Below, piece after piece: positions 45,231 to 55,850 of a stretch of DNA of 64,000 nucleotides (positions are counted from its first letter, which is position 1; each line of letters opens with the position of its first letter). The notes under the pieces were generated by a model, which was not told the DNA's origin, searched no databases, and worked only from the letters and a program-made list of their open reading frames with translations. This DNA is from Castanea sativa. Its lineage: Eukaryota; Streptophyta; Magnoliopsida; Fagales; Fagaceae. The stretch is from assembly GCF_040712315.1 (NCBI RefSeq), contig NC_134019.1:33575873-33639872 (forward strand). Reading direction: 5' to 3'. Made by a program: the position numbers and the translations under genes.

Positions 45231-47066
45231 TGTCACCTTTTCTCTTTCTCTCCCTCCTTTTGTTATATTTGCATCACTTGTGTGTTTTGCTTTCTTAGTT
45301 TGAGACAGTCTAGTCTTTATGCATTGCTTTATTTGACATGTTTTTGTTTGGTTGTTTTTTCAGTTTTTTATTTTTTTTTTATTTTTTTTTCATTCATAAA
45401 AAAATTGAAAAACAAAATACAAAAATAGTATATATATGTATGTGTATATTGGTACTTGTGTACCTTGAATGACCAATGAAACAAAGTTTTCTAAACTTTG
45501 TATCTCTTATAGCTTGGATAAGCATCTATATGCACAACTAAGTAAGTGTACCTCGTGTTTGTGATGAGTAAGATTAATTGATCTCTTGTACTTAACACTC
45601 GTATAACACTTTTTGACGGGAAGGACTTGAAAATCCTATGAGAAAGGCATAAACAACCATCTCACCACTGTTGCCCGTTAATTATGGAATGACATCTGTA
45701 TGCTTCGACATAGTAAAAATGCAATGTCAAAAAATTTAACATAACTGGGTATTTCTTTTCTCTCTCTTGTATAGTCATACATGATATGCTTAATAAAAGA
45801 AAAATATGCAAAGAAAAATAAAAGCAAAAAGATCAAAATGCTTTATATATGATTGCAAGTTTGTATTCTAGGAGATGTGGGAGTTATAGGATTTACCTCG
45901 AAGGTGATAGTCCCTATTAAGCAGTTATGATCATATGTGAGTTAAAGTGATTTTTTCATATCTCAAATCGTCATAATATAGAGACACTTATGCAATCTTG
46001 CAATGTTTTCACATACAACACGCAATATTCGTTGTTACTTTTGATACATGTGTAGGTACAATGTGATTTGGTCATCACAAGGTTTACATGTGTTAATATA
46101 TGCTCACTAAACTGTCTTAACTTGTTTTTGAAATATAAAATTAGTTAGACTTGTTTAGTGTGTGTGTGTGTTTTGGATCTAAATGCATGACATTTATCTT
46201 GATTGAGAGATGATTTTAGGAGCATAAAATGTTGTTTGGATCTTTGGTTGAGTAGCATGCTTGATTGCATTCATATCTATGTTTTTCTCTTCCTTGAAAA
46301 ACTGTTTTTAAGCAATCTCGATAGCTTCTTGATAGCTCTCGACAACTAGGCTATCTATCAAAACCCTTTAGCTTTTCTTTATCTCAATCTCGATAGCTAG
46401 CTCGATCAATCGAGAAACTTTCTGTCTACTCGATAGCTACCTCGATCCATCAAGCTTCTTTGTTGAGAAAACCTCTCGTTAGATCCTTGATAGTTGGTTC
46501 GACAGCTGAAAAACGCCTCTTTAAAGCTCAATAGCTCTCGATCGATCGAGCTTTATGAAGTTTCTATATAAAGAAGCATCACGATTTCAGATCTCATTCC
46601 CTCGATCTCTCTCAATACTTTCAACCTCTTCACCTCCCAAAACACTTCTCAAGCACTCCAAACTTCTTCCTCACTTCTTTTTCGGTCTCAAGATCTTTGT
46701 TCCTCTTCTAGTATGATACTTTCTTCATCTTTATCATGCATTTTCATGATCTCTGACCTAACTTTTGGGATTCTTGAGAAATTTTGGGAATTTTCAAAAT
46801 TAATGAAGTTCTTGTGAAAGTTTAGGGTGGGTCTTGTTTAAATGGTTTTTAAATCATCATGCATTGCATCACATGTACATTATAACATTGTTTCATGCAT
46901 TTTAGATGTGTGTTTACCTTGTTGATGTTTTGTGTGCTGGTAGATTTGGATTGGGTTGAGCCCATGATGAATTTATATTAGCATGTCACATGTTCATGCA
47001 TTTTCATGCATATGTACCTTCAATTCTATATATTTTGATATATGTGTTGCATGGTACTTTTTTGAT

Positions 47067-47115
<49 letters not shown>

Positions 47116-47126
47116 TTAGTTGCGTC
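45231..47126. other. Element E internal non-coding region
   Basis: No open frame. From about 46300 to 46560 there are several 'ctcgatagct' type repeats like those in the LTRs, followed by 'tctatataaag' at about 46562-46572 and a pyrimidine-rich leader. This looks like a promoter or an old LTR piece placed before the second ORF. A (TC)n tract lies at 47069-47111. Confidence 0.55.
47069..47111. repeat. (TC)n microsatellite
   Basis: About 21 TC units just before the second ORF of element E. The minus-strand Arg-Glu repeat frame is an artefact. Confidence 0.95.
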
Positions 47127-48311
47127 ATGACACCTAAACGTAAATCTATTCTGTCTTAGAACCCTCTTCGTTTCGGGGGCATCGTCTTTTTTTTCTCCTT
47201 TTGACCCCACTCCATTTCATGTATGGTTCCGTGATGAGAAGGTCAAATCAGACTTCTTTGAGAACTTTTCACGACGAGGCATTCATTCAGAACGCCAAGT
47301 CATTCTGTCAGATTTTTTAGACACTGACCTACCCATTGTCATTCATAGTAGGGGTTGGGAGTCACTATGTGGCATCTCGGTCATGTGCCCTTCCATGATC
47401 ATATAGGAGTTCTACTCCAATATGCACGGATTTGACTATTCTATACCCCAGTTTGTCACTCGCGTTTAGAGTATACACATGGTAGTTACTCCGGCTATTG
47501 TATTTGAGGTACTTTACGTTCCTAGGGTAGTGCAGCCTGACTACCTTGGTTGTGAGCATTTAAGGACAGTGTCCAAAAGCGAACTCTCGTCTCTATTCTA
47601 TGAGACACCTTCTTCTTGGGGTGACCATCAGTACACCCGTTGCTCGGCCTTTGCTAAAGTTTGAGATTCATTAACATGATTATAACTTTTGTTCTACACC
47701 CTTTGTCTCACTATAACGCTATCACAGAGCCTCGTGCTTGCTTTTTGCTTTCCTCCATTGAGGATCTTATCATAGACTTCCCTTCTCACTTTATTCTCTC
47801 CCTCATAGATGTCTATAGGGATACGACGACCCGTGATAAGCTCATCTTCCGTTCAGCTATCACACGACTCCTTTGCCATTAATCTGTCTCCTATCTTGAG
47901 TCTCCCCACTTCACATACATGTGTGTCATTGATGCCACTACCGTTAAGCGGAGTTTTGCATAACTTTGCTTGCTACGGACTTAGACTGAGATGGCTGCTC
48001 CTTTAGCTTCTACCACTCCATCCACCTCTGCTACTTTGTCTTCAGCAAGTAGAGTGACACTTGAGGCCATCATGGCATAGCTTGTGCGCATGGATGCTCG
48101 CCTTGACACACTTAGTGATGAGTTATGTTAGGTGAACACCCGTGTTGGTCATATCCCACGACGACAAGTTGTCATAGGTGGTTTTACGGTTGCTACTTCT
48201 CCATCTCCGCCGGCGTCCAAGGATAAGAGTGATGATGGCTCCGGCAGTGATGATGTTGATGAGGATGATGATAATGTTGGCTCACCTAGTGATGATGAGA
48301 TGTCTACTTGA
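47127..48311 (+). pseudogene. Element E second ORF, 'putative plant transposon protein', broken
   Basis: A degraded ORF that shifts frame several times. Recognisable parts: an ATG at 47127 and basic start (MTPKRKSI); 'DPTPFHVWFRDEKVKSDFFE', 'IHSRGWESLCGISVMCPSMI', 'VVTPAIVFEVLYVPRVVQPD', 'ELSSLFYETPSSWGDHQYT'; then in other frames 'HPLSHYNAITEPRA' and 'HFILSLIDVYRD'; an Ala/Thr/Ser-rich part; 'LVRMDARLDTLSDEL'; and an Asp/Glu-rich end. I recall this as the plant-wide 'putative plant transposon protein' type (Transposase_32-like). Stops include one at about 47157. It lies sense with gag. Its role is unknown. Confidence 0.6.
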
Positions 48312-48894
48312 TGTAATTTCCCCTTTGTCACTCGTGACAAAAAGGGGTAGTAGTTTTAGATATGAGAGTAGTCATACTCATAGGGGGAGGGTTAGTTTTG
48401 GAGATAGGGGGAGTGTTCACGAGTGTTCATTTTTTAGGGATGTAGTGAGGATTTTATGTATCTTTTTATTTTCTTTCTATTTTAGATACATTATCTCTTG
48501 TACATTTGTCTTGTGACCATTTGACATACATTGTACTTATATTTGGTTTATATATTTTTTGATGTATGTTATTTCACCTATCTCTCAATGTGTTGTTTCT
48601 TTTCTCTCTTTATACACATGTTTCTTATATATTATATGCAATCTTTTATTTCTGTCTCACACTAAGATACCTTGATGAGTTTTGTTTAAAGTGTTTCATT
48701 TAAAAGTGTTTCAGAAATACAGGTTGTCAAAATCTACTTGCCAAAAACTCTCTTCTTGCAAAGTTTTTCAAGAGTTTGTGTTAGGATATATTTTATTGTA
48801 CTTAACAAGTGAGTATGACTTGAGTGATTTATGACTTATCTCATATGTTTATTTGTTTGCTATGATTTTGTCACGGATTGCCAAAGGGGGAGAT
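48312..48894 (+). other. Element E 3' untranslated region and polypurine tract
   Basis: Non-coding. Ends with CCAAAGGGGGAGAT at 48881-48894, a purine-rich tract directly before the 3' LTR, used to prime plus-strand DNA. Confidence 0.8.
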
Positions 48895-49890
48895 TGTTAG
48901 GACATATGTAATTTGTTGTTAGGAACATATGTCAACATTTTATGTATTGGCTAATCATTTGACAAAACGTACTTAACTTGTAATTGGGTAGATCTAGGAT
49001 GTGTTTAATACTTCAAGAAACAAGGTTTCATGTTCAAATGTTAAAGTCATGCAAGTCTGTCCAAGAATCAAGTAAGGAAGTGCTGGATTTTAAATCTCGA
49101 CAGCTGGTATCTATCGAGAATTAAAAGCTGCTGAAGCTCGTGCCTCAACAGCTAGCTTAATAGATGGCTATTTATCGAGGTTTATGAAACTCAGTCTTTC
49201 AGATCTGTTTTTCATCCAATCCATGAGTATGTGTTTAGGCTTTCTTTTCTCACAACCCTAAACATATATAAGGATTTTTTTAAGGGCCGTCACAAGTTGC
49301 ACAGTGAAGAGCACAGTTGCACAAGAGCATAATTCCACAAGTGTGATCGGAAACCTAGTTGCCCTAGTTCATCTTGAAGAAGCTGTTGTGTTTGTACACC
49401 GTAAGGTTTTGTGACCAAGCAACTTTATGATCTTCATCGTGTGATGAACAGAAGAACTTTACAGCCAACATCCTTCTCAAGTTGATGATCAAGTCGCGTA
49501 CTGAGATCCACACATCTTTTGGTTAGTCACGTACGGGGAGCCGTGCAATACAATGAGAGATTGTCACTACAGAACAAGTCTAATTGGGTATTGGGATAAG
49601 GGTTCAACTGTAAGTTGGTATAAAGTACTAGGATTCCTTTACTTGTAACCGCTTGTTTTGATAATAGTAGATTCTCGGGAGTGGTGATCTTAAAATCACC
49701 CAGTGGGGTTTTTGCCTTGTAAGTTTTCCCCATTCGGAAACAAATTACCGTGTCATTTAATATCTACCGCATACCTAGTTATTTGGTGATTTGTTTGTGC
49801 TGCCACGTACATTGCATGTTAATTTGATTAATTACTTAAACTTGGCTAATTAATCCATCACAAGGGGGTCCATATATTTTTGGCCTATCA
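48895..49890 (+). repeat. 3' LTR of Copia-type element E
   Basis: TGTTAGGACATATG...TTTTTGGCCTATCA, about 996 bp, matching the 5' LTR along its length with scattered substitutions and small gaps. Confidence 0.92.
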
Positions 49891-50629
49891 TAAACAATTT
49901 TTTTTTTGAAACTCCAAATAAGCATTCATTTAGAAAGCTAAGGTTTTTTTTTTTTTTTTTGTGTCTTGCTTTTTAGCCGCTTAGACCATTTTTTTTTTTA
50001 GGTGTCTTGTGTGTTGTCAAATGTGTGTGGGTGTTCACTTAAACTAGTTAGAATCAGCTTAGGAATTTTTTATTTTATTTTATTTTTTGCTTGTCTTGCA
50101 TGGGTTTGTTTTGGGGTTTTATTTGGACTTAAGTTTGTTATTGATAAATTTTGTTGTTGAACTTATTAAATTTATTTCTGATTTTAGATCGATAAAATTT
50201 TTTATAGCCTTTAAAAAGATCAATAATATTATTGAGGGGGGCAAAGTGCAAATTTATTGCCCCCCCCCCCCCCCCCCCCACGTCCAAGTATAGTTCCATC
50301 ACTGAATCATTGTAGCACATGCTTTATTACTTTGTTGATTAGGTTTATTGGCTATTTGTGTGGTATATATTATATCAATTTTTGGGTTAATTTTTAATTG
50401 GCATGTATAATAGTTAAATTTACTAATTCCGCATTATTAAACTCCTAGGGATCTTATGTGTAGTTTTTTTTTTTTTTTTGAGAGAGAGAGATTGGAGTGT
50501 GTTTGTGTTTGCAGAGGATGAGTTTAATGTGTGTTAATTAGTAATGTAGCTGTAATCCATATCATTGATAGATTTTAGTGAGTGCTTTTTGTGAATGCAT
50601 CTATGAAGTTGATTGAATAAAATTAAATA
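49891..50629. other. Spacer with homopolymer runs
   Basis: No gene. Has long T-runs, and at 50236-50280 'ggggggcaa...ttg' followed by a C-run of about 19, which together form an inverted repeat. The MITE target duplication AATTAAATA is at 50621-50629. Confidence 0.55.
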
Positions 50630-50948
50630 AGGTAAAATACTATTTTGGTCCTTAAATTTGACTAAAGTTTTTTTTTGGGGGGTTTCTAAACTTTAAAAAA
50701 CTATTTTTTTTTCATCCTTGAACCTTTTAATGAGCCTTTTTTTTTATTAAAAAAATAGAGAGATAAAAATAATAATGAAAAAATAACTTTTTTTCTTTTT
50801 TAAAGTTTAAGGAAAAAATGTAAAACATTTTTAATTATTTAAGAACGAAAAATTAACTTTTCAATTTAAGGACAAAATAGGGACCAAAATAATGGATGAA
50901 AAATAAATTTTTGGTAAAGTTTATAGGGACCAAAATAGTATTTTAACC
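50630..50948. mobile_element. Mutator-type MITE
   Basis: A 319-bp non-coding element with inverted ends: AGGTAAAATACTATTTTGG on the left, and on the right a sequence whose complement is GGTTAAAATACTATTTTGG. It is flanked by perfect 9-bp duplications AATTAAATA (50621-50629 and 50949-50957), the length expected for Mutator-like elements. Confidence 0.88.
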
Positions 50949-50957
50949 AATTAAATA

Positions 50958-52026
50958 TTTCTGTGAATTTTATTTAGTTGTTTGTGTGAATGCTATTCCA
51001 CTAACCCCCATATCTAGCATAAATATTTTGATTAAATAATTCTAGAGAGGACATAAGTCTTAAAAGTTTGTGAATGTAGAGAAGATAAGATCAAATATTT
51101 TAAGCAAATAATGAGATAATGGGTACATTTGCTTATCCGATAAATCAACTTTTCAGCATAAAAAATGATTATGGAGTTTTTAGTTGGTAGAGTAATGAGA
51201 TTCCTCATTACTCTAAGCATTTTGTACACCAAACACCAAGAGATTCCTCATCAGATGTTTCAAATTCTAAAATTTTTAGCATGGGTGAATAGTACTGTTC
51301 TAAATTTGAAACAATAGTGTTCACAAATTGTAAAATTTTTATTATTATTTTATTATACTCTCTCTCCTCTCAAGACGTACTATTCACAAATTGTGCAATT
51401 TTTATTGTTTTGTATTGGGATGAGTTTTAAGCATATATTATTTTAATGTGTTGTATATTTTATTTTAACATATGAAATTGAAGAATAGAACATGTGATGT
51501 AGAGTGTACCATAAAAGGATGTGCTAAAATAATAAAATAGGCTATTTGATATGTTAAAATGGCATACTTTTGAATGCTAATGCTGTTGCTATTAGCATTC
51601 AAACCCAAGGGGTTTGGTGGTAATTAAGAACAAAAAACTTAGTCTTCTTGTGTCTACCAATCACTGCCGAATTCCCATCTAGCTAAAAATGTGTTATAGA
51701 CACATGTCATCAAGATAAGATAGTGATTTTTAATTCTTATTAAAATAATTAAATGAGAAGCTCTGGACCATAACCTTTTATGTATTTATTTATTTTTATT
51801 AAAGGATCATAACTATTGGAAGTTATATTTTAATTCAAGATTTAATTTTAAAAAAATAACTGATTTTTATTAGATAATTTTTTTAAAAAGGTTATGAATT
51901 ACTATGAAAAATCATGTTATTTATATTTAGAAAGGGTGCCAATACAAATAAAGAGGCACAAGTTCAGTTTTTTTTATATATAGTTGGTGGCTGCGTTATC
52001 AATTTCTTTAACATGAACACTACTGT
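50958..52026. other. AT-rich spacer
   Basis: No gene. Two stretches around 51290-51410 repeat 'tattcacaaattgt.aaattttt'. Confidence 0.5.
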
Positions 52027-52660
52027 TGATGAAGCTAGAGTCGTCAGTCATTGTAGTCATCCAGATAACCTCAATGCAACTTGCAAGACCACAAGGGAAG
52101 GTAACAAAAGATGGGTCACCAGTGTGGTGCCTACCAGTGAGCCTCTAATGATAAAGTCAAAATGAGAGAGAGAATTTAGAATGCTATTGGTGGGTAAGAA
52201 TAACTTAGTGTTTGTACCCTTTACCTTAGGTGGAGCGTGGTATTTATAGGTCACTCTTCTCCTAGCCGTTGGAACCACCATTAATGGTGGTTTAATTCCT
52301 GAATAACCTCCTTGGCATTCAATTTGTGGGAAATGGAATCTCCTGACACTTATTTTTTTATACAAGATAGAATTTTACTCTAGCCTAATCTAAGTGTATA
52401 TGTGTATGAAGCTCTCTTCTGGAGACTTGAACTTCGGCCCTTGCCTCCCACACTCCACAAGCACTTGTATTTGTGGAGTGACCATCGCACCAAATATGTG
52501 CGGTGGTGAATCTCTTGACACTTAATGTGCAAATATAAGAGCCTTTGAGTTGTCGCCTTACTTCATCCGAACCGTAACAGTTTTGGCAATAATGGTAGAA
52601 TTTATGGCTCTACCCTCATCCTTAGCTATGTCTGGATGAATGATTTCATCAGGCTTATCA
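52027..52660 (-). repeat. 3' LTR of Tat element C, interrupted by a SINE
   Basis: On the minus strand it starts TGATAAGCCTGATG and ends CTCTAGCTTCATCA. 634 bp in total. After removing the 156-bp SINE and one 16-bp target duplication it is about 462 bp, against 465 for the LTR of B. TATA box 'CTATAAATACC' on the minus strand near 52240. Confidence 0.78.
52353..52508 (-). mobile_element. tRNA-derived SINE, family 1, copy 2 (nested in LTR)
   Basis: Minus strand: TTGGTGCGATGGTCACTCC (A-box region), AAGTTCAAGTCTCC (B-box region), an 'AGATTAGGCTAGAGTAAAAT' body and a short A-rich tail. Same family as 13050-13222. Target duplications of 16 bp, AATCTCCTGACACTTA (52337-52352) and AATCTCTTGACACTTA (52509-52524), differ at one base. 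Confidence 0.92.
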
Positions 52661-53093
52661 ATTGCCCCCCATTCCTTGATTGTCAAGCTTTTTGACGAAC
52701 GTGGGAATCTGGAGAGTTGCCCAACATTTCATGTGCCCCTATTGATTCCGTTTCCATTGCATTTATGGTGACGTGACGGCGTGGCACACTCGGTGGCCAC
52801 GTGTCACACTTTGGTTGGCTGGACGTGGGCACGTTCCTCGACAAGACCTTTGGTTTTCTCGCGTCTCAATTTTTTTGGGGAGGTTTTTAAAGGCTTTTTC
52901 CTCTCTTCACCTTGATTGCCTCTCCCGCCTCTGTATTATCTCTGTTCTCTGTGATTTTGTGACTCCTCCTTTCTCTGAGCTCCGGCCACCCTGTTCTTCC
53001 TTTTTCAGGTACAGTACTCTTCCTTTCTTGATTTCACTTTGTTTTGTCTTGAATAGGGGCTTCTTCCTCTGCATCTTCTTTCATTTCTTTTTG

Positions 53094-55250
53094 ATGTATG
53101 AATATTCTGAGGTCAGGCGCCACTGCCCTTCTGTTTCTTTTCTTTTCGCTTGTTTAGGAGCGCTTCTTGGGTCTGGCAGTGGCTATTCGGAGGTTATGTC
53201 CTTTACTTCTGAGGCTAGTGCTCTAGGTTTGGTCCTGACTGACCTTAGTCATTTATTGTGTCAATCTTTAGATTGGTTTAAATCTATGAGGACAATGTCA
53301 ACGGAAGTGAGATCAAGTGAGTTGGATACAGGTTTGTAGTCTAGTGACAAAGCTGTAGAAGTTGATACTGTCGTCTTTGCACTCCCGTCCTTAAACCCTT
53401 CGTCTTCCTCACCCACTGTGTTGAAGGCTTTCCATGGCCTTAAAGAAGTGTGTTCTCTGGATGAGGATACACACTTCAGATTTAGGGATAGGTTTCAAAT
53501 TCCTAACGAGACCAAGTTTCGTCTCCCTCACTCGGGTAAGAAGGCTTGCGCTTTCAATCCTGGGGAGATGTGCTTTTTATGAGCCTGTCCTTTTGAGCGG
53601 CCTCAGATTCCCCATCCATCCTTTCATTATGGAGCTCCTCCACCACCTAGGCATAGCACCGGGGCAACTTATACCGAATTCCTAGAGGATTGTCATTAGT
53701 TGCATGGAGATATGGATGATTGTATGGAGGGAGATATGATTAGGATGGACGAACTCCTATATCTGTACCGTTTGAAAGAGTCAAAGGAGTTTGGGTACTA
53801 TGAGTTGGTGCCTTGGGATAGGAAGGCTTGCCTTATCCGAGCCTACCTTCGTCGTTTCGCTACTGAAAGTCTAGGTACTTCTTCATTTCTGGAGATGGCT
53901 GGGAAACTCTCTCTGACGATCCTTGGGGAGACATACTTAGATTGCTACGTAGGTGGGGGACACCCAAGCTTGGTGCGTCTTCCTTCATTTCTGTTCTGTT
54001 TTTGTTTTCTTTTTGAAAGTGTTTACTTTTGGTTCGTCTAACTCTAACGCCTCGCATTTGTTTGTGCCTTGCAGCCAAGGCTCGTCCAAAGTTGAAGAGT
54101 AGGTACAAGAACCACGTCAAGAGTGTTACGTAGTACACAAGGACTATTGACGATTTCGACAAATTGATTGATCCTAGGACGTTGGCTCGTCATATCTTGG
54201 GTCCTAAACCTTCCCCTTACGTCTTGCGTGCAATAGCTAGAAAAAAGAAAAGTGAGTGCTTGTCGTTTAACATCCTTGTCCTCCTCCTTCCAATTTTATT
54301 GCTAACATCCTGTTTGTGGTGATATTTTGTAGAAATGACGACCAAATTTAATTAGGAGTTATATGCTAAGCTAAGGGCCAAGAAGAACGAACCCCTATCC
54401 AGCCTTGCTCAAAAACGCCCCAGGGTAGCGAAGGAGGTCGTGGAGACCACCGCGTCTACTCCCATTGCTTCTAACCCCAAGGCTGCTTCTCCTGCTGCCT
54501 CCTTCAAGGAGATCACTCCTCGTCCAAAGAGGGCTTGTGGTAGCGACAAGGGAAAAAGCAAGGTTGACTCCAACGTCTGGGACGATGCTGCCACTGCAAT
54601 GGAGAGGGCTCACAACGTCATTACTCCTGAGGAATTGAAAGGTCTGAACTTTGTGCTTCTCACGAGTTCGTGAGTCGTCACATCCATAAGCTCGTCCAGG
54701 TACATTCTAGAACTTTGTCCTTGTCACAAAGATTTTCTTTTTCGAAATGGTCCTTGTTCTGTTCCTTATTGTAGTTATATTTTTTGTTTAAGGTCCGTGG
54801 AGAGGCCATCCACCTTACTACTGAGTACTTGACTAGTGAGGAAAAGGTCGTCATGGCCAACTCCAAGGTCGATGTCCTAGAAGCTGAAGGCTCCACTTTG
54901 AGGAAGGATTTGATAGCGGCAAAGGACAACGGGAACTGGATAAAGGAACAGATCAAAACCCTGACTGACGAGCTAAAGGCGGAGAAGCTACTGACGGAGC
55001 AGAAAGACAAACAGCTCCAGCCAGCTAAGCGCGAGACTTCTAAGGCTGGGGACGAGGCGGTGCAGGCCTTTCAGCAAACCGATGAGTTTAACGGCGTCCT
55101 CCTAGGCTGGTACTTCAAGGGCTTTGAGTTGTTGAGGAGGTACTTAGCCATGTACAACCCTGGGATGGATCTGGACAACCTGGACCCCGAGGCCGTGGAG
55201 AAGGAGATGGAAGCTGCGGAAGTCGCTGCTGCCAGCATCGTCCTATTTAA
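53094..55250 (+). pseudogene. Tat element C extra ORF, broken copy of ORF B
   Basis: Starts MYEYSEVRRHCPSVSF, aligned with the start of ORF B. It keeps 'CFYEPVLLSGLRFPIHPF', 'LGIAPGQLIPNS', the exon 2 start after TTGCAG (about 54075, 'RPKLKSRYK'), exon 3 beginning 'MTTKFN' near 54334, and the coiled-coil exon from about 54793 with FKGFELLRRY. The intron positions match ORF B. Inactivating changes include a stop at 53337-53339, frame changes near 53430 and 53560, stops near 53686 and 53736, a stop right after 'MTTKFN', and another near 54671. Homology stops at about 55250. Confidence 0.8.
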
Positions 55251-55850
55251 ATGGCCGAGTTTTACTTTTGCACATCATCTTCAATCAAAAGCCACGAACT
55301 GTCTTACTTCTTTTAATGCAATACAAAAAGCCCACCATTGCAAAAGCGTCAAAGGTGGTATAACTCTCTTAGACAAGGCACTAGTCAAAAAAATAACCAC
55401 CCTTTTTAAGTATTTTGTACTATATGTAGCACTAGCACATATACTTTACGATGTTATCCTTGCACTATATTTCTTAGGTCTTGCATATCAAAAGGACAAA
55501 TGGGGTTGTTTTCCCTGATTTGAATTACATATATCTGAGAACCCATTTGGTCCTTAACCACTAGATTTTGTTGAGCTTTTCAAAAACACACACCCGTGAG
55601 TAGTCTCATTCCATCAATGTGTACTAGGTTGCTTATATGCAAAGTTTTTTCTGTTACAATTAATGTTCTTTGGATGCATCTGTCATGCTGTTCTTTTTCC
55701 TGTTTAGTAACTTTGTCAATATCTGATGGTAGTATCTGCTGGCACTAATGTTGTTTCAGTGAATGTTTAAACCGTGTGGTTAAAGCCACTTTTGATACTG
55801 TCATGCATGAAATAAAGTGGCGGGTTTCTAGTTTGAAGCCATTCGACTTC
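55251..55850 (+). promoter_or_regulatory. Upstream region of the DUF547 gene
   Basis: 600 bases between the Tat C remnant and the start codon. Contains a partly palindromic 'cccaccattgcaaaagcgtcaaaggtggt' near 55340. The transcription start cannot be placed. An untranslated first exon may lie here or beyond the Tat remnant. Confidence 0.35.

Larger units (their letters stand above)
42237..49890 (+). mobile_element. Pol-less Copia-type LTR retrotransposon E
   Basis: Two direct LTRs (42237-43251 and 48895-49890), a primer-binding site complementary to initiator tRNA-Met (TGGTATCAGAGC at 43254-43265), a broken gag (43320-45230), a long non-coding stretch, a second broken ORF (47127-48311) and a polypurine tract before the 3' LTR. 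No protease, integrase, reverse transcriptase or RNase H is found in 6 kb of internal DNA, so it was a non-autonomous element mobilised by another. The LTRs differ at roughly one base in ten by eye, so it is not recent. The flanking five bases (gagac and taaac) do not match well. Confidence 0.85.
52027..55250 (-). mobile_element. Ty3/gypsy Tat-lineage retrotransposon C, 5'-truncated
   Basis: Minus-strand element that keeps its 3' LTR (52660-52027), a polypurine tract (seen as GCCCCCC on the plus strand at 52664-52670) and the antisense extra ORF on the plus strand (53094-55250). Homology to element B ends near 55250, so pol, gag, the 5' LTR and any tandem array are gone. The truncation lies about 600 bp upstream of the DUF547 gene start codon. 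Confidence 0.75.

Noticed and set aside
47004..47210. Minus-strand frame with Arg-Glu repeats
   Set aside because: Translation of the (TC)n tract.
42232..49895. 5-bp target duplication for element E
   Set aside because: The flanking bases gagac and taaac match at only three of five positions, too weak to claim.
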